Assembly: GCA_902558705.1 (NCBI GenBank)
Contig: CACEEW010000001.1
Coordinates: forward strand, 1 to 64,000
Length of the DNA stretch: 64,000 bases
Reading direction: 5' to 3'
Source of the DNA: an uncultured Pelagibacteraceae bacterium
Lineage (GTDB): Bacteria > Pseudomonadota > Alphaproteobacteria > Pelagibacterales > Pelagibacteraceae
Positions 19,307 through 30,993 of this stretch are shown here, in pieces (position 1 is the stretch's first letter; each line of letters starts with the position of its first letter). A program made the translations under genes and the position numbers. The notes beneath the pieces were generated by a model, which worked only from the letters and a program-made list of their open reading frames with translations, had not been told where the DNA came from and searched no databases.

Positions 19307-19615
19307 ATGGAAATAGATCCTTTTATATTCAGATTAAGTATTTTTATCCTTTCGATTTTTATTGGGTACTATGTGGTTTGGAGTGTAACTCCATCATTAC
19401 ACACACCTTTAATGTCTGTTACTAATGCTATTTCATCAGTGATTATTGTTGGGGCAATTATTGCTGGATTAGCTGGAAACTCCGATACTATATTTAACAC
19501 TTCAAGTATTTTTGGTTTTTTAGCAATATCATTAGCAGCAATAAATATTTTTGGGGGCTTTCTGGTAACTCAAAGAATGCTTGCAATGTATAAAAAAAAG
19601 AAAAAGGATAAATAA
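19307..19615 (+). CDS. pntAB: NAD(P) transhydrogenase subunit alpha part 2
   Basis: 'YYVVWSVTPSLHTPLMSVTNAISSVIIVGAI' membrane domain; between pntAA and pntB. Confidence 0.95.
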   Translation: MEIDPFIFRLSIFILSIFIGYYVVWSVTPSLHTPLMSVTNAISSVIIVGAIIAGLAGNSDTIFNTSSIFGFLAISLAAINIFGGFLVTQRMLAMYKKKKKDK

Positions 19616-21012
19616 TGTTATCAGCAAATTTATCAGCAGTTTTTTATTTAATTTCAGGAGTATTATTTATTTTAGCTTTAAGAGGACTTTCTTCACCAGA
19701 AACTTCTAGACAGGGAAATTTCTTTGGAATTTTAGGAATGATTATTGCAGTCACAGTTACTTTTTTATCAATTGGTAATTTTTCAACTGGACTAATAGTT
19801 GTTTTAATCTTTCTTTTAATAGGAGGACTAATTGGTGCTTTTATAGCTTATAAAATTCCGATGACAGCGATGCCAGAATTAGTTGCTGGTTTTCATAGTT
19901 TAGTTGGACTTGCGGCTGTATTTGTTGCAATAGCTGCCTTTTTAAATCCAGAAGCATTTAATCTAGGATCTCCTGGTAACATTAAACTTGGAAGCTTAAT
20001 TGAAATGTCAATTGGAGCAGCAGTTGGTGCAATAACTTTTTCAGGTTCAATTATTGCTTTTTTAAAACTACAAGGGATAATGTCAGGATCACCTATCACT
20101 TTTAAAGGACAACATCCACTTAACGCTCTAATACTAATTTCAATAATAATAATTACTTATTTGCTTTGTTCCACTCAATCATCAAATCTATTTTGGATAT
20201 TATTGGCTATTTCTTTCTTGATTGGCTTTCTCTTAATAATTCCAATTGGTGGTGCAGATATGCCAGTAGTAATTTCTATGCTAAACTCTTACTCTGGTTG
20301 GGCAGCAGCAGGAATTGGATTTACTTTAGAAAATACTGCTTTAATAATTACTGGAGCTTTAGTTGGCTCTTCTGGAGCAATCCTATCTTACATAATGTGT
20401 AAAGGAATGAATAGATCATTCTTTAATGTAATTCTAGGAGGGTTTGGTGCAACTGAACAATCAGCCTCAGCACAGAATAAAGAACAAAAACCTGTAAAAA
20501 GTGGAAATGCGGATGACGCTGCTTTTCTAATGAAGAATGCCTCATCAGTTATTATTGTGCCAGGTTATGGTATGGCAGTGGCTCAAGCTCAACATGCTTT
20601 AAGAGAAATGGTAGATACATTAAAAAAAAATGACATTAAAGTTTCTTATGCAATTCACCCAGTTGCTGGCAGAATGCCAGGTCATATGAACGTATTACTC
20701 GCTGAAGCAAATGTACCTTATGATGAAGTTTTTGAATTAGAGGAAATTAATAATGATTTTGCTAACGCAGATGTTGCATTTGTTATAGGAGCTAATGATG
20801 TAACAAACCCTGTGGCAAAAACTGACCCTCAAAGCCCAATTTATGGTATGCCAGTCTTAGATGTTGAAAAATGTAAATCAGTATTGTTTGTAAAAAGAAG
20901 TTTGTCACCAGGATATGCTGGAATTGACAATGATCTTTTTTATAAAGAAAATACTCTAATGCTGTTTGCAGATGCAAAAAAAATGACTGAAGATATAACT
21001 AAAAATTTATAG
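19615..21012 (+). CDS. pntB: NAD(P) transhydrogenase subunit beta
   Basis: 'VIIVPGYGMAVAQAQHALREMVDTLKK', 'HPVAGRMPGHMNVLLAEANVPYDEV', 'DVTNPVAKTDPQSPIYGMPVLDV'. Confidence 0.97.
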   Translation: MLSANLSAVFYLISGVLFILALRGLSSPETSRQGNFFGILGMIIAVTVTFLSIGNFSTGLIVVLIFLLIGGLIGAFIAYKIPMTAMPELVAGFHSLVGLAAVFVAIAAFLNPEAFNLGSPGNIKLGSLIEMSIGAAVGAITFSGSIIAFLKLQGIMSGSPITFKGQHPLNALILISIIIITYLLCSTQSSNLFWILLAISFLIGFLLIIPIGGADMPVVISMLNSYSGWAAAGIGFTLENTALIITGALVGSSGAILSYIMCKGMNRSFFNVILGGFGATEQSASAQNKEQKPVKSGNADDAAFLMKNASSVIIVPGYGMAVAQAQHALREMVDTLKKNDIKVSYAIHPVAGRMPGHMNVLLAEANVPYDEVFELEEINNDFANADVAFVIGANDVTNPVAKTDPQSPIYGMPVLDVEKCKSVLFVKRSLSPGYAGIDNDLFYKENTLMLFADAKKMTEDITKNL

Positions 21013-21021
21013 GTTAATCAC

Positions 21022-21720
21022 TTGAAAACGAAAATATTTTGTGACATTGCAGAGCTAGATAAAATTAGAAGATTTAATAAAAAAAAAATTGTTAAAGGTT
21101 TTACAACAAACCCAAGTTTAATGAGGAAGGCTGGGGCCAAAGATTATAAATCTTACTCACAAAAAATTTTGAAGATTTGTAAAAATAAGCCTGTTTCACT
21201 CGAAGTTTTTGCTGATGAATATAATGAGATGAAAATACAAGCTCTAAAAATAAATACTTGGGCAAAAAATGTATATGTAAAAGTACCAGTTGTAAATTCT
21301 AAAGGAAAATTTATGGGTAAAATTATTAGAGAGTTAAATAATCAGAAAATAAAATTAAACATAACTGCTGTATATACTGCGATGCAAACACAAAAAATTC
21401 TCAAAGTGATCGATAAGAAAACTAAAGTTATCATATCTATATTTGCAGGCAGAGCAGGCGATGCTGGAAAAGACCCAGTTCCTGAATTTATAAAAAGTAT
21501 TTCTTTAGCCAAAAGATTTAAAAATGTTGAAATTCTCTGGGCGAGTGTTAGAGAACCTTATAATTATTTACAAGCTAAACAATTGGGATGTCACGTAATT
21601 ACAGTTCCTCCTTCAACGATTGAAAAAATAGAAAAATTTGGAGAAACATTTGATATGCTGACTGTAGGGACTGTTAAAAATTTTCTTATAGATAGTAAAA
21701 AATCTAAATTTAAAATTTAA
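21022..21720 (+). CDS. Transaldolase/fructose-6-phosphate aldolase family protein
   Basis: 'VKGFTTNPSLMRKAG', 'VSLEVFAD', 'YVKVPVVNS', 'LNITAVYT', 'SIFAGRAGDAGKDP'; TTG start. Confidence 0.88.
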   Translation: MKTKIFCDIAELDKIRRFNKKKIVKGFTTNPSLMRKAGAKDYKSYSQKILKICKNKPVSLEVFADEYNEMKIQALKINTWAKNVYVKVPVVNSKGKFMGKIIRELNNQKIKLNITAVYTAMQTQKILKVIDKKTKVIISIFAGRAGDAGKDPVPEFIKSISLAKRFKNVEILWASVREPYNYLQAKQLGCHVITVPPSTIEKIEKFGETFDMLTVGTVKNFLIDSKKSKFKI

Positions 21721-22392
21721 TTATATTTTTTTTCCTATAAAAATTAAATTTGATTTCAAGAATAAAAATTTGATATATCTAAATTCACTTTTTACTTTTT
21801 CATTTTCTACAAAACTATTAAAATCTGATTTAGATAATAAATTTAAGTTTTCTTCTTTTGAGAAAAAAGTAAGTCCTATATTTTTTAAGATTTTTCTATG
21901 AATATTTTTTGGAAGCCAATGAATAAAAGGGATTTTAGTATGAAATTCTAACGGATGATATCTGTTAGGGGTAGAAATTATTATCATTTTTTTACTCAAC
22001 TTAATCATATTATTAATCATTGCTTTTTGGTTATCATAGTTTCCTACATGCTCTATAGTTGCATTAGATATAACAAGATCAGACTTTAAATTTTCTATTT
22101 CAAATTCTGAAAAGTTTTCAGTTATTGACTTTTGAAGTGTTTTTTTGAAAAAAGATGAGGTAATTAATTGATCTGAGATTGAGTAAAAATTTTTAACATT
22201 TTTTAAATTTTTAACAATAAAGTTACTACTTTTGTTTTTAGTGTCATTAGTCGTTCCAATGTCCAAAACCTCATTAATATTATTCAAAATAATTTGATCA
22301 TTTATTATGTCAACAATTTGCGATCTTTTTTTTGTAATAATTTTATCGAAAATTTTAAGATGATTACTAGAATATATTTTATTGTTTTGCAT
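21721..22392 (-). CDS. Class I SAM-dependent methyltransferase
   Basis: 'INEVLDIGTTNDTK', 'SDLVISNATIEHVGNYDNQKAMINNMIKLSKKMIIISTPNRYHPLEFHT'. Confidence 0.8.
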   Translation of the reverse strand: MQNNKIYSSNHLKIFDKIITKKRSQIVDIINDQIILNNINEVLDIGTTNDTKNKSSNFIVKNLKNVKNFYSISDQLITSSFFKKTLQKSITENFSEFEIENLKSDLVISNATIEHVGNYDNQKAMINNMIKLSKKMIIISTPNRYHPLEFHTKIPFIHWLPKNIHRKILKNIGLTFFSKEENLNLLSKSDFNSFVENEKVKSEFRYIKFLFLKSNLIFIGKKI

Positions 22393-22398
22393 TAAATT

Positions 22399-22475
<77 letters not shown>

Positions 22476-22481
22476 GTATAT

Positions 22482-22688
22482 TCAAATTCTGTTTTTTAAC
22501 TTGTTTAGTTTTTTAACTCTTTTTATATTTTCTTGAAGAATTCTTTTTTTCTTTTCCGAAGGCTTCTCGTAAGTATTTTTAAGCTTAATTACTTTAAAAA
22601 AACCATCTCTTTGGAGTTTTCTTTTTAACACTCTAAGAGCTTGTTCAATATTGTTATCTTTCACTTCTATTTTAATAACTACCTCCAA
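22482..22688 (-). CDS. rpsU: 30S ribosomal protein S21
   Basis: 'MEVVIKIEVKDNNIEQALRVLKRKLQRDGFFKVIKLKNTYEKPSEKKKR'. Confidence 0.93.
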   Translation of the reverse strand: MEVVIKIEVKDNNIEQALRVLKRKLQRDGFFKVIKLKNTYEKPSEKKKRILQENIKRVKKLNKLKNRI

Positions 22689-22749
22689 AAAAATGGTTAA
22701 TTAACATTTTTATATTTTCATGTCTATAAATTTTATTCAAAATAACCTT

Positions 22750-23319
22750 TTATAGTGATTGTTTGAGTTTTTCTTTCTCTTTTTTTTCTCTTTTGATTCT
22801 TCTTTCTGCTTTTTCAGTTGCATTAATCAAATCTTTTTGAGAAAATAAATTTAAAGCCACAGGATCTTTAGCGTTTAAGTTATTATAATTCCAATAACTT
22901 TTATTTCTGATCGATGTTACAGAATTTTTTGTAATACCTACTAATTTTGCAATTTGAGAGTCTTTAAGAATATTATAATATTTTATTAACCACAAAGCTG
23001 AGTCAGGTTTATCTTGTCTTTTTGATAATGGAACATATTTCTTAATTTTTTGTTCTGAATTTGATATTTCGATATCATTATTTTTAATTTCTAGTGGTCT
23101 TGTTTCATCTTTTGATGATAATTCTATCTCTTCTCTTGATAATTGTCCTGAAATAATTGGGTTATATGCTTTGATACCCTTTGCAACCTCACCATCAGCA
23201 ATTCCCTGAATTTCAACTTCATGTAGTTTACAAAAATTTGCTATTTGTCTAAAAGTTAATGTTGTATTTTCAACTAACCATACAGCTGTCGCCATTGGCA
23301 TTAAAGGAGCATTTGACAT
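22750..23319 (-). CDS. trcR: DUF1013 / TrcR-like cell cycle transcriptional regulator
   Basis: 'NAPLMPMATAVWLVENTTLTFRQIANFCKLHEVEIQGIADGEVAKGIKAYNPI...GITKNSVTSIRNKSYWN'. Confidence 0.85.
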   Translation of the reverse strand: MSNAPLMPMATAVWLVENTTLTFRQIANFCKLHEVEIQGIADGEVAKGIKAYNPIISGQLSREEIELSSKDETRPLEIKNNDIEISNSEQKIKKYVPLSKRQDKPDSALWLIKYYNILKDSQIAKLVGITKNSVTSIRNKSYWNYNNLNAKDPVALNLFSQKDLINATEKAERRIKREKKEKEKLKQSL

Positions 23320-23550
23320 CTAATTTTTATTTTCTGATCTAAAGTTTTGGAATTTTTTATTAAACTTACTTATTCTACCCTTATCCATAAGTTTTTGTTT
23401 TCCACCAGTCCAAGCTGAATGAGATTTTGGGTCAATTTCCAATTTAAGAAGATCGCCCTCAGCGCCCCAGGTTGATCTTGTTTCAAATTGAGTTCCATCT
23501 GTCATCTCAACTTTGATAGTGTGATAATTTGGATGTATTTTTTTTTTCAT
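23320..23550 (-). CDS. rpmE: 50S ribosomal protein L31
   Basis: '[29 protein letters not shown]...[31 protein letters not shown]'. Confidence 0.95.
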   Translation of the reverse strand: MKKKIHPNYHTIKVEMTDGTQFETRSTWGAEGDLLKLEIDPKSHSAWTGGKQKLMDKGRISKFNKKFQNFRSENKN

Positions 23551-23585
23551 GTCGAGACTTATAGCAAAAGAAATTTTTAAAACAA

Positions 23586-24323
23586 TTAAAAGTTATCTAG
23601 TTTTTCAATTAATTTACCATTAATTTCAACAGAAGAAGCTAAAACTTTTATATTTTTGATATTAGCAAGATCAATTTCATTAACTATCCCACCTGCTTCT
23701 TTTACAATAATTATTCCAGCAGCAATATCCCATAAATTCAAATTATTCTGAAAATATCCATCAAATCTTCCTGACGCAACATAAGCCATATCTAAAGCTG
23801 CTGACCCTGTTCTTCTAAAAGTTAAATCTGTTTTATTTTCAATTTTTCCAGTTGCAAATAAACAATCATTAATATTATTTTTTTTTGAAACCCTTATTCT
23901 TTGATTATTAAAGAAAGCACCATTATTCTTTTCTGCATAAAATAATTCATTTTTAATGGGATCAAAAATTAGACCACTTATAATTTCATTTTTAAATTGT
24001 AATGCAATAGATATTGCAAAATGAGGTATACCATGTAAAAAATTAACTGTTCCATCTATTGGATCTATAATCCAGTTATAGGATTGGTCTTTATTTTTTT
24101 CAATACCACTTTCTTCACTCAAAATTGAATATTTCGGTCTAGCCTTTTTCAGTTCGTCTAACAATATTTTTTCAACTTTAATATCTGAATTTGTAACAAA
24201 ATCTTGAGGACCCTTTTTTGAAACTTGCAATTTTTCTAATTCACCAAAATCTCTTATCAATATCTTTGAGGCTTTTTCACTTGCTTTAATCATAATGTTT
24301 AGATTTGCTGAAATAGAATTCAT
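23586..24323 (-). CDS. suhB: Inositol monophosphatase family protein
   Basis: '[13 protein letters not shown]', 'ILSEESG', '[25 protein letters not shown]', '[17 protein letters not shown]'. Confidence 0.92.
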   Translation of the reverse strand: MNSISANLNIMIKASEKASKILIRDFGELEKLQVSKKGPQDFVTNSDIKVEKILLDELKKARPKYSILSEESGIEKNKDQSYNWIIDPIDGTVNFLHGIPHFAISIALQFKNEIISGLIFDPIKNELFYAEKNNGAFFNNQRIRVSKKNNINDCLFATGKIENKTDLTFRRTGSAALDMAYVASGRFDGYFQNNLNLWDIAAGIIIVKEAGGIVNEIDLANIKNIKVLASSVEINGKLIEKLDNF

Positions 24324-24327
24324 AAAA

Positions 24328-24888
24328 TTAAATTTTTTTTATATATTCCAAGTTTCTTGTATCTACAATAATATCATCTCCAGACTCAATGAATGGAGGA
24401 ACTTGAATATTTAAACCATTTTCCAAGGTTGCTGGTTTATAAGAGGAGGAAACAGTCTGACCTTTTAAAGCCACATCAGTAGTTTTTATTTTACAAGTTA
24501 CTTGATTTGGTAAATCAATTGAAATAGGTATATCATTATGAAAGCTTACAGACACCTCTAAGTTTTCAATAAGTAACTTTCCTTTTTCACCTACTAAATC
24601 CTTTTTGATTTCTATTTGCTCGAAAGATATAGGCTCCATAAAAAAATAATTGTTTTCGTCTTCGTATAAAAAATTATAATTTATTTCGTCTAAAGATGCT
24701 TTCTCAACACTCTCACTTGATCTAAATCTCTCATTCAATTTTGTATTTTTGTTTACACTTTTCATTTCAACTTGTGCGAAAGCACCACCTTTACCAGGTT
24801 TTACATGTTGTGTTTTAAGAACTTGCCATAAATCATCTTTATATTCTAGCAACATACCTACTCTGATTTCTCCTGCATTAATTTTCAT
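24328..24888 (-). CDS. efp: Elongation factor P
   Basis: 'MKINAGEIRVGMLLEYKDDLWQVLKTQHVKPGKGGAFAQVEMKSV...TSSYKPATLENGLNIQVPPFIESGDDIIVDT' pattern. Confidence 0.96.
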   Translation of the reverse strand: MKINAGEIRVGMLLEYKDDLWQVLKTQHVKPGKGGAFAQVEMKSVNKNTKLNERFRSSESVEKASLDEINYNFLYEDENNYFFMEPISFEQIEIKKDLVGEKGKLLIENLEVSVSFHNDIPISIDLPNQVTCKIKTTDVALKGQTVSSSYKPATLENGLNIQVPPFIESGDDIIVDTRNLEYIKKI

Positions 24889-25499
24889 ATTATTTTCTTA
24901 ATTGCATCCTTAGGTTTTAGTTTTTTATTTTTCCAAATGTAGCCTGAGATAGCTAAAAAGTTTGCTTTATTCAATAAGAGATTTTTATAATTATATAAGC
25001 TAATGCCGCCTATTGCTACAATTGGAGTTTTTGTGATCTTCCTAACTTTTTTAATTAGATTTATTGGTGCTTTATATTTAATTTTTTTAGTTTTTGAAGA
25101 ATAGAATGCTCCGAAAGCTATGTAATCTGCCTTATCATTTATAGCAATTTTTGCTAATTTGATCGAATTATGACAAGTAATTCCTATTATTTTATTTCCA
25201 ATTAATTTTCTTGCTTCAGAAATTTTCATGTCTTTTTGTCCTAAATGACAACCGTCAGCATTTAATTTTTTTGCGAGATAAACATCATCGTTTATTAAAA
25301 ATTTAACATTGAATTCTTTGCATATTTTTTTGATTTTGGTTCCAATTTGAAGTTTTTTTTTAAAACTTTCTTTTTTAAGTCTTAATTGAAAAAAACTAAC
25401 TTTTTTTTGTTTAATAACTTCTCTTAATTCATTATAAAAAGACTTATTAATTTTTAATGGTGATATTAGATAAATAAATTTTTTTTTATTAAATTTCAA
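24885..25499 (-). CDS. thiE: Thiamine-phosphate synthase
   Basis: 'FFQLRLKK', 'FLINDDVYLAKKLNADGCHLGQKDM', 'IGITCHN', 'ADYIAFGAFYSSKTK', 'PIVAIGGI'. Confidence 0.9.
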   Translation of the reverse strand: MKFNKKKFIYLISPLKINKSFYNELREVIKQKKVSFFQLRLKKESFKKKLQIGTKIKKICKEFNVKFLINDDVYLAKKLNADGCHLGQKDMKISEARKLIGNKIIGITCHNSIKLAKIAINDKADYIAFGAFYSSKTKKIKYKAPINLIKKVRKITKTPIVAIGGISLYNYKNLLLNKANFLAISGYIWKNKKLKPKDAIKKII

Positions 25500-26496
25500 G
25501 ATCTCTAGACCATCTACCTTGGGCTGCTAATGTATTCATCTTTGCACGATGATTAAATACCTTTTGGGTGCCCTCGATATTTCCTGTATCTTTTGACCAA
25601 ATTTTTAAAGCACTCTGTTGTAGTGCTCTTCCATAAGAGAAACTCATTATAAAGTTAGTATTATTATATTTATTTATTAAATTCAGATTTTCTGTTGCCT
25701 CAATTTCAGATTGCCCTCCAGACAAAAAGGCAATTCCTGGCACCTCTGAAGGCACGGAGTTTTTTAAACATTGTAAAGTAAGTTTTGCCACCTCTTCATT
25801 TGAAATTTTGTCTTTTGATTTATTTCCAGCCAAAATCATATTTGGTTTTAATATAATTCCTTTCAAATCAACTTTGTTCAAAATTAATTCTTCAAAGCAT
25901 TTTTTAATTACTTCAGATGTTTTTTTATAACATTCATTAGCAGAATGATCACCATCCATTAAGACTTCTGGTTCAACTATTGGAACCATGTTACATTCTT
26001 GAACTAAAGCAGAATATCTTGCTAATGCATGAGCATTAGACTGCATTGATAGCTTGCTTGGGTAACTTTTAGATATATTATAAACACCTCTCCATTTAGT
26101 AAATTTTGCACCGAGTTTAAAATATTCTTTTAATCTTTCTCTTAATCCGTCAAGGCCTTCAGTAATTTTTTCTTCAGGTGAGCCTGCTAAAATTTTAGCA
26201 CCTGTATCAACTTTTATACCTGGAAATGATCCCATCTTTAATATTAATTCAGGTATTTTATTTTTTTTTAATGTTTCTTGTTTTATTGTTTCATCGTATA
26301 AAATTACTCCCCCAATACACTCAGTCATACTTGTTGCACTAAAGAGCGTTTCTCTAAACAATAGTCTATTTTCTGGAGTTGATGAAACTTTTACACTCTC
26401 CAGTCTTTTTGTCATTGTTCCATTACTTTCATCTGCCGCTAAAATTCCTTTTCCTTTTTCTAAAATTTTAAGGGCTAAATTATTTAATTCAGACAT
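25489..26496 (-). CDS. Class I fructose-bisphosphate aldolase
   Basis: 'GKGILAADESNGTMTKRLESV', 'VPIVEPEVLMDGDHS', 'LKGIILKPNMILAG', 'GIAFLSGGQSEIEATENLNLIN'. Confidence 0.96.
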   Translation of the reverse strand: MSELNNLALKILEKGKGILAADESNGTMTKRLESVKVSSTPENRLLFRETLFSATSMTECIGGVILYDETIKQETLKKNKIPELILKMGSFPGIKVDTGAKILAGSPEEKITEGLDGLRERLKEYFKLGAKFTKWRGVYNISKSYPSKLSMQSNAHALARYSALVQECNMVPIVEPEVLMDGDHSANECYKKTSEVIKKCFEELILNKVDLKGIILKPNMILAGNKSKDKISNEEVAKLTLQCLKNSVPSEVPGIAFLSGGQSEIEATENLNLINKYNNTNFIMSFSYGRALQQSALKIWSKDTGNIEGTQKVFNHRAKMNTLAAQGRWSRDLEI

Positions 26497-26497
26497 A

Positions 26498-27679
26498 TTA
26501 TTTTAAAGCTTTTATACCAGGTAGTTCTTTTCCTTCAAGGTATTCCAAAAATGCACCACCAGCAGTTGAAACAAAGTTGAAATCTTTAATTGCATTGTTT
26601 TGATTTATAAGAGCCACTGTATCTCCACCACCAGCAACTGAGTAAATTGAATTGTTACGATTTTTATTAATAATTGCTTTAACAATTTCATGACTACCAC
26701 TTGCAAAGTTTGGATTCTCAAAAAAACCTGCTGGACCATTCCAAAGAACCGTTTCACTAATTTTAATAATATTTTTAATCTTATTTATTGTTTTTGGTCC
26801 AATATCTAGGATTAAATCATCATCAGTAATTTCATTTAACTCTTTTAATTGAGACTTATCATGAATATTTTTTCCAACCAAAACATCCTCCGGGTAGGTT
26901 ATTTCACAAGAGTAATTTTTTGAAGTTTCAAAGATTTCTTTAATTATTGTTTCGCAGTTCTCTTCCTTAATTGATTTTCCTATTGAGTTTCCTTGATGAC
27001 TTAAAATATTATTGGCCATCCCACCAACAATGATAATATTATCAAATTTTGGAATAAAATTTTTGATTATCCCAATTTTGGTAGATATTTTCGAACCACC
27101 AATTATGCAAGTAATAGGCCTTTTAATATTTGTTGTAACCTTTTTTAAAGCACTTATTTCTGTTTCTAACTGTAATCCAGCAAAAGATGGTAAAAATTCT
27201 GTAATTTTAGATATAGAAGCATGAGCTCTATGAGAACAAGAGAAAGCATCATTTACAAATATGTCAGCCAGTCCAGCTAAATGTTTTGAAAAATTAGAAT
27301 CATTTTTTTCTTCCTCTTCATAAAATCTTATATTTTCTAAAAAAACTATCTGATCATTAGGTTCTTTAAATAAATCCTCTTTCTTTAATTCAAAAATATT
27401 ATTATTTACAATTTTAATTTTTTTGTTAATTTTTTTTTCTAAATTTTCACAAATTGGCCTCATAGATAGATCTTTATTCACTTCTCCTTTAGGGCGACCA
27501 ATATGAGAAATTACTATGATTTTAGAGTTTTTTTTTAGTAAAAACCTTAATATAGGTAAGATTTTATCAATTCTAGTTTGATCTGTAATTACTCCATTTT
27601 TTAATGGAACATTTAAATCCAATCTTAATAAAACTTTTTTGTCTTTAAGATTTTCATAGTCTTTTATATAATTCATCAA
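26498..27679 (-). CDS. pgk: Phosphoglycerate kinase
   Basis: 'KKVLLRLDLNVPLKNGVITDQTRI', 'FLENIRFYEEEEKND', 'VLWNGPAGFFENPNFASGS', 'SVAGGGDTVALI'. Confidence 0.97.
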   Translation of the reverse strand: MMNYIKDYENLKDKKVLLRLDLNVPLKNGVITDQTRIDKILPILRFLLKKNSKIIVISHIGRPKGEVNKDLSMRPICENLEKKINKKIKIVNNNIFELKKEDLFKEPNDQIVFLENIRFYEEEEKNDSNFSKHLAGLADIFVNDAFSCSHRAHASISKITEFLPSFAGLQLETEISALKKVTTNIKRPITCIIGGSKISTKIGIIKNFIPKFDNIIIVGGMANNILSHQGNSIGKSIKEENCETIIKEIFETSKNYSCEITYPEDVLVGKNIHDKSQLKELNEITDDDLILDIGPKTINKIKNIIKISETVLWNGPAGFFENPNFASGSHEIVKAIINKNRNNSIYSVAGGGDTVALINQNNAIKDFNFVSTAGGAFLEYLEGKELPGIKALK

Positions 27680-28677
27680 GAGATCTTGTGAAGATATTCC
27701 GCTATATCACACATTCTATTAGAAAATCCCCATTCATTATCATACCAAGCAGAAATTTTACCCATATTTTTACCTACAACATTTGTTAAACTTGCATCAA
27801 TAATTGATGAAGCAGGATTATGATTAAAATCTATAGATACAAGTTTTTCTCTAGAGACTTCAAGTATCTGATTTTTTTTACTAAAGTCTTCAAATGCAGA
27901 ATTAATTTTATCAATGTTTAAATCTTTTTTTGTACAAAAAACTAGTTCAACCAAAGAAACATTTGGAGTTGGAACTCTCATAGCAATGCCTTCTAATTTT
28001 CCTTTAAGGGAAGGTATAATCTCTCCAATTGCTTTAGATGCACCAGTTGAAGTTGGTACAATTGATTGGCTTGCAGATCGAGCCCTTCTAGGATCTTTGT
28101 GAGAATTGTCTAAAATTCTTTGATCACTAGTAAAAGCATGAATTGTTGTCATAAAACCTTTTTCAATTTGAAAATTTTCATTCAGAACATGTGCTAAGGG
28201 TGCAAGACAATTTGTTGTACATGATGCTGCCGAAATAATTTTATCATTCTTTTTTAATTCTTTTTCATTTACTCCAAATACAATAGTTTTGTCAGCCTTC
28301 TTACACGGAGCTGAAACAATGACTTTTTTTGCTCCATTGCTTAAGTGAGTTTCCAATTTGTCTTTAGAATTAAATTTACCTGTACATTCAAATACGTAAT
28401 CTACATCGTATTTTTTCCAATTAATATTTTTTAAATCTGTTTCCTTAGTATAAGTGATTTTGTTATTATTAATAATCAAATGATCATCATTAAAGTCTAA
28501 TTTAGCGTTAAACTTTCCATGAATGGAGTCATGTTTAAGAAGAGTTGAACAAGATTCAGAATCTGTTCTGTTGTTTATATGTTTAATTTCTATTTTCTTA
28601 TTATTACTTTCTATAATAGATCGGACAATCATTCTTCCTATTCTACCCATTCCATTAATTCCAACTTTTATTTTCAT
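27676..28677 (-). CDS. gap: Glyceraldehyde-3-phosphate dehydrogenase
   Basis: '[15 protein letters not shown]', '[21 protein letters not shown]' (catalytic Cys), '[15 protein letters not shown]', '[12 protein letters not shown]'. Confidence 0.97.
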   Translation of the reverse strand: MKIKVGINGMGRIGRMIVRSIIESNNKKIEIKHINNRTDSESCSTLLKHDSIHGKFNAKLDFNDDHLIINNNKITYTKETDLKNINWKKYDVDYVFECTGKFNSKDKLETHLSNGAKKVIVSAPCKKADKTIVFGVNEKELKKNDKIISAASCTTNCLAPLAHVLNENFQIEKGFMTTIHAFTSDQRILDNSHKDPRRARSASQSIVPTSTGASKAIGEIIPSLKGKLEGIAMRVPTPNVSLVELVFCTKKDLNIDKINSAFEDFSKKNQILEVSREKLVSIDFNHNPASSIIDASLTNVVGKNMGKISAWYDNEWGFSNRMCDIAEYLHKIS

Positions 28678-30614
28678 AATTTTTTTTTGATCTTTTCTGT
28701 AATTTTTTCTAAATTTAATCCAAAATGATCGTATATTTCTTTATATGGAGCACTTTTTCCAAAATCATCTATCCCAAAATTCAATCCGTTTTTGCCTGTA
28801 TATTTTTTCCAATAATGAGTTTCAGAGGCCTCAATGGACACAACAAGTTTAGTTTCACCTAAAATTTTATTTTTATAGCCTTCACTTTGTTGATCAAATA
28901 ATTTGTGACAAGGCATTGATACTACTTTTGAATAGATACCATCTGTGGCTAATTTATGACTTACATCACAAGCCAAACTAGTTTCTGATCCAGTTGCTAT
29001 TATTGTTACACTTATGTCGTCTCCAGTTCTTAAAATTTCATAAGCTCCCACTGATGACTCGTTTTTGGAAGAATTTTTTACCCTGACAGGCTTCATTCCT
29101 TGTCTGGTTAAAGCAATGACACTCGGTGTATTTTTATTTTCAAGTGCTAATTGCCAACATTCAAAAGTTTCAATAAGATCTGAAGGTCTAAAAACATTTA
29201 AATTGGGAATTGATCTAAGACTTGCCAAATGTTCTATAGGTTGATGAGTGGGGCCATCTTCACCTAAACCAATAGAGTCATGTGTAAATATATAAATTAC
29301 TCTTTGTTTCATCATAGCAGCTAATCGGATTGATGGTTTGCAGTAATCACTAAATATTAAAAAAGTTCCACCATAGGGAATTAAATCACTATGTAACGCA
29401 ATCCCATTCATTATTCCGCACATAGCATGTTCCCTTACTCCATAATGAATATAGTTTCCTAAAAAATTACTTGGTTTTATTATCTTATGAGATTTTGTTT
29501 TAGTATTATTTGAGCCAGCTAAATCAGCTGACCCACCAATTAAATTTGGTAATTTAGCTACAATGTCTAAAAACATTTCAGAAGTTTTTCTTGTAGCAAG
29601 TGGTTTTAAATTTTTTAAATATTCATTTTTTTTCTTTTCTATTAAGTTTTTAAGTGGACCAAGACTACTATTCTTAAAAATTTTCTTATATTTACTTTCG
29701 TGTTTTTTTGCTTTCTCTTCAGCTTTTTTTCCAATACTCTTCCATTCATTTAATAAGTTATCAGGTATTTTAAAAGACTCATGATTCCATTTCAGTTTTT
29801 TTCTAACTAATTTAATCTCATCTTCACCTAAAGGGCTTCCATGTGATGATGCTTTACCACCTTTATTTGGAGACCCATACCCAATAGTTGTTTTGCAAGA
29901 GATTGCCATAGGTTTTTTAGATTTTTGAGCTTTACGTAAAGCTTTTGAAATTTCTTTAAAATTGTGACCATTAATTTTTAAATAGTCCCAACCATAACTT
30001 TGGAATCTTTTTTCATGGTTGTCAGAGACTGCTAAACTAGTAGGACCATCTATTGATATTGAATTATTATCAAAGAGTAAAATTAAATTTTTAAGTTTTA
30101 AATGACCAGCAAGACTTAATGATTCATGACTTATTCCTTCCATTAAACAACCATCACCTGCTAATACATAAGTTTTATGATCAATTTTATTTTTTCCAAA
30201 TTTTTTTTTCAAAATTTCTTCTGATATCGCAAATCCTACTGCGTTTGATATTCCTTGACCTAAGGGTCCAGTGGTGGTTTCTATTCCTGTATTAGGGTGA
30301 TACTCCGGATGACCAGCACAAATAGAATCTAATTGCCTAAAATTTTTGATATCATTTAATGAAACATTTTTATAGCCTGTCAAATAAAGAAGAGAGTAGA
30401 GCAGCATGGACCCATGACCTGCAGAAAGAATAAATCTATCTCTATTTATCCAACTAGGGTTTTTTGGATTAAAATTTAAGAAATCTTTGTAAAGCACTGT
30501 AACAACATCTGCCATCCCCATAGGCATTCCAGGATGACCTGAATTTGCTTTTTGAATAGCATCAATCGACAAAAATCTAATGCAATTAGCTAATTCTTTA
30601 TATTGTTTACTCAA
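28674..30614 (-). CDS. tkt: Transketolase
   Basis: '[26 protein letters not shown]', '[14 protein letters not shown]', '[12 protein letters not shown]', '[23 protein letters not shown]'. Confidence 0.97.
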   Translation of the reverse strand: MSKQYKELANCIRFLSIDAIQKANSGHPGMPMGMADVVTVLYKDFLNFNPKNPSWINRDRFILSAGHGSMLLYSLLYLTGYKNVSLNDIKNFRQLDSICAGHPEYHPNTGIETTTGPLGQGISNAVGFAISEEILKKKFGKNKIDHKTYVLAGDGCLMEGISHESLSLAGHLKLKNLILLFDNNSISIDGPTSLAVSDNHEKRFQSYGWDYLKINGHNFKEISKALRKAQKSKKPMAISCKTTIGYGSPNKGGKASSHGSPLGEDEIKLVRKKLKWNHESFKIPDNLLNEWKSIGKKAEEKAKKHESKYKKIFKNSSLGPLKNLIEKKKNEYLKNLKPLATRKTSEMFLDIVAKLPNLIGGSADLAGSNNTKTKSHKIIKPSNFLGNYIHYGVREHAMCGIMNGIALHSDLIPYGGTFLIFSDYCKPSIRLAAMMKQRVIYIFTHDSIGLGEDGPTHQPIEHLASLRSIPNLNVFRPSDLIETFECWQLALENKNTPSVIALTRQGMKPVRVKNSSKNESSVGAYEILRTGDDISVTIIATGSETSLACDVSHKLATDGIYSKVVSMPCHKLFDQQSEGYKNKILGETKLVVSIEASETHYWKKYTGKNGLNFGIDDFGKSAPYKEIYDHFGLNLEKITEKIKKKL

Positions 30615-30669
30615 AAAATTATCCTGTCTAGACTAAGAAGACTCTATTTAATAATATAATCATATATAT

Positions 30670-30993
30670 ATGAAATCTGTGATCGAAAAAGAAAAAAAAC
30701 TAAATTTAGCCTTAACAAAATTAAAAAATATAAATCTTCAAAATTCCGATATAAAAAAGAATATTGAAAATTTAAGTAATCAAAAAAATCAATTAGAAAT
30801 TGAAAAACAAGAATTAGAGGATAAATATAAAAGTTTAATTAATGATTATAACGATTTAACAAAAAAATTAGACAAATTTCAAAATCAAGAAAGAATTGAT
30901 CAAAAAAAACAAATTGAATTCTCAGAAAAAATTGATGAATTAAATCAAGAAACAGATACTTTGTTAGATGAAATAGATAAATGGCAAACGTAA
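30670..30993 (+). CDS. Small coiled-coil protein (DUF4164-like)
   Basis: Highly charged heptad-like sequence; 13-nt overlap with the downstream zapA-like gene, a familiar alphaproteobacterial neighbour. Confidence 0.7.
   Translation: MKSVIEKEKKLNLALTKLKNINLQNSDIKKNIENLSNQKNQLEIEKQELEDKYKSLINDYNDLTKKLDKFQNQERIDQKKQIEFSEKIDELNQETDTLLDEIDKWQT

Noticed and set aside
20166-20402. 78-aa plus-strand ORF
   Set aside because: Alternate frame inside pntB.
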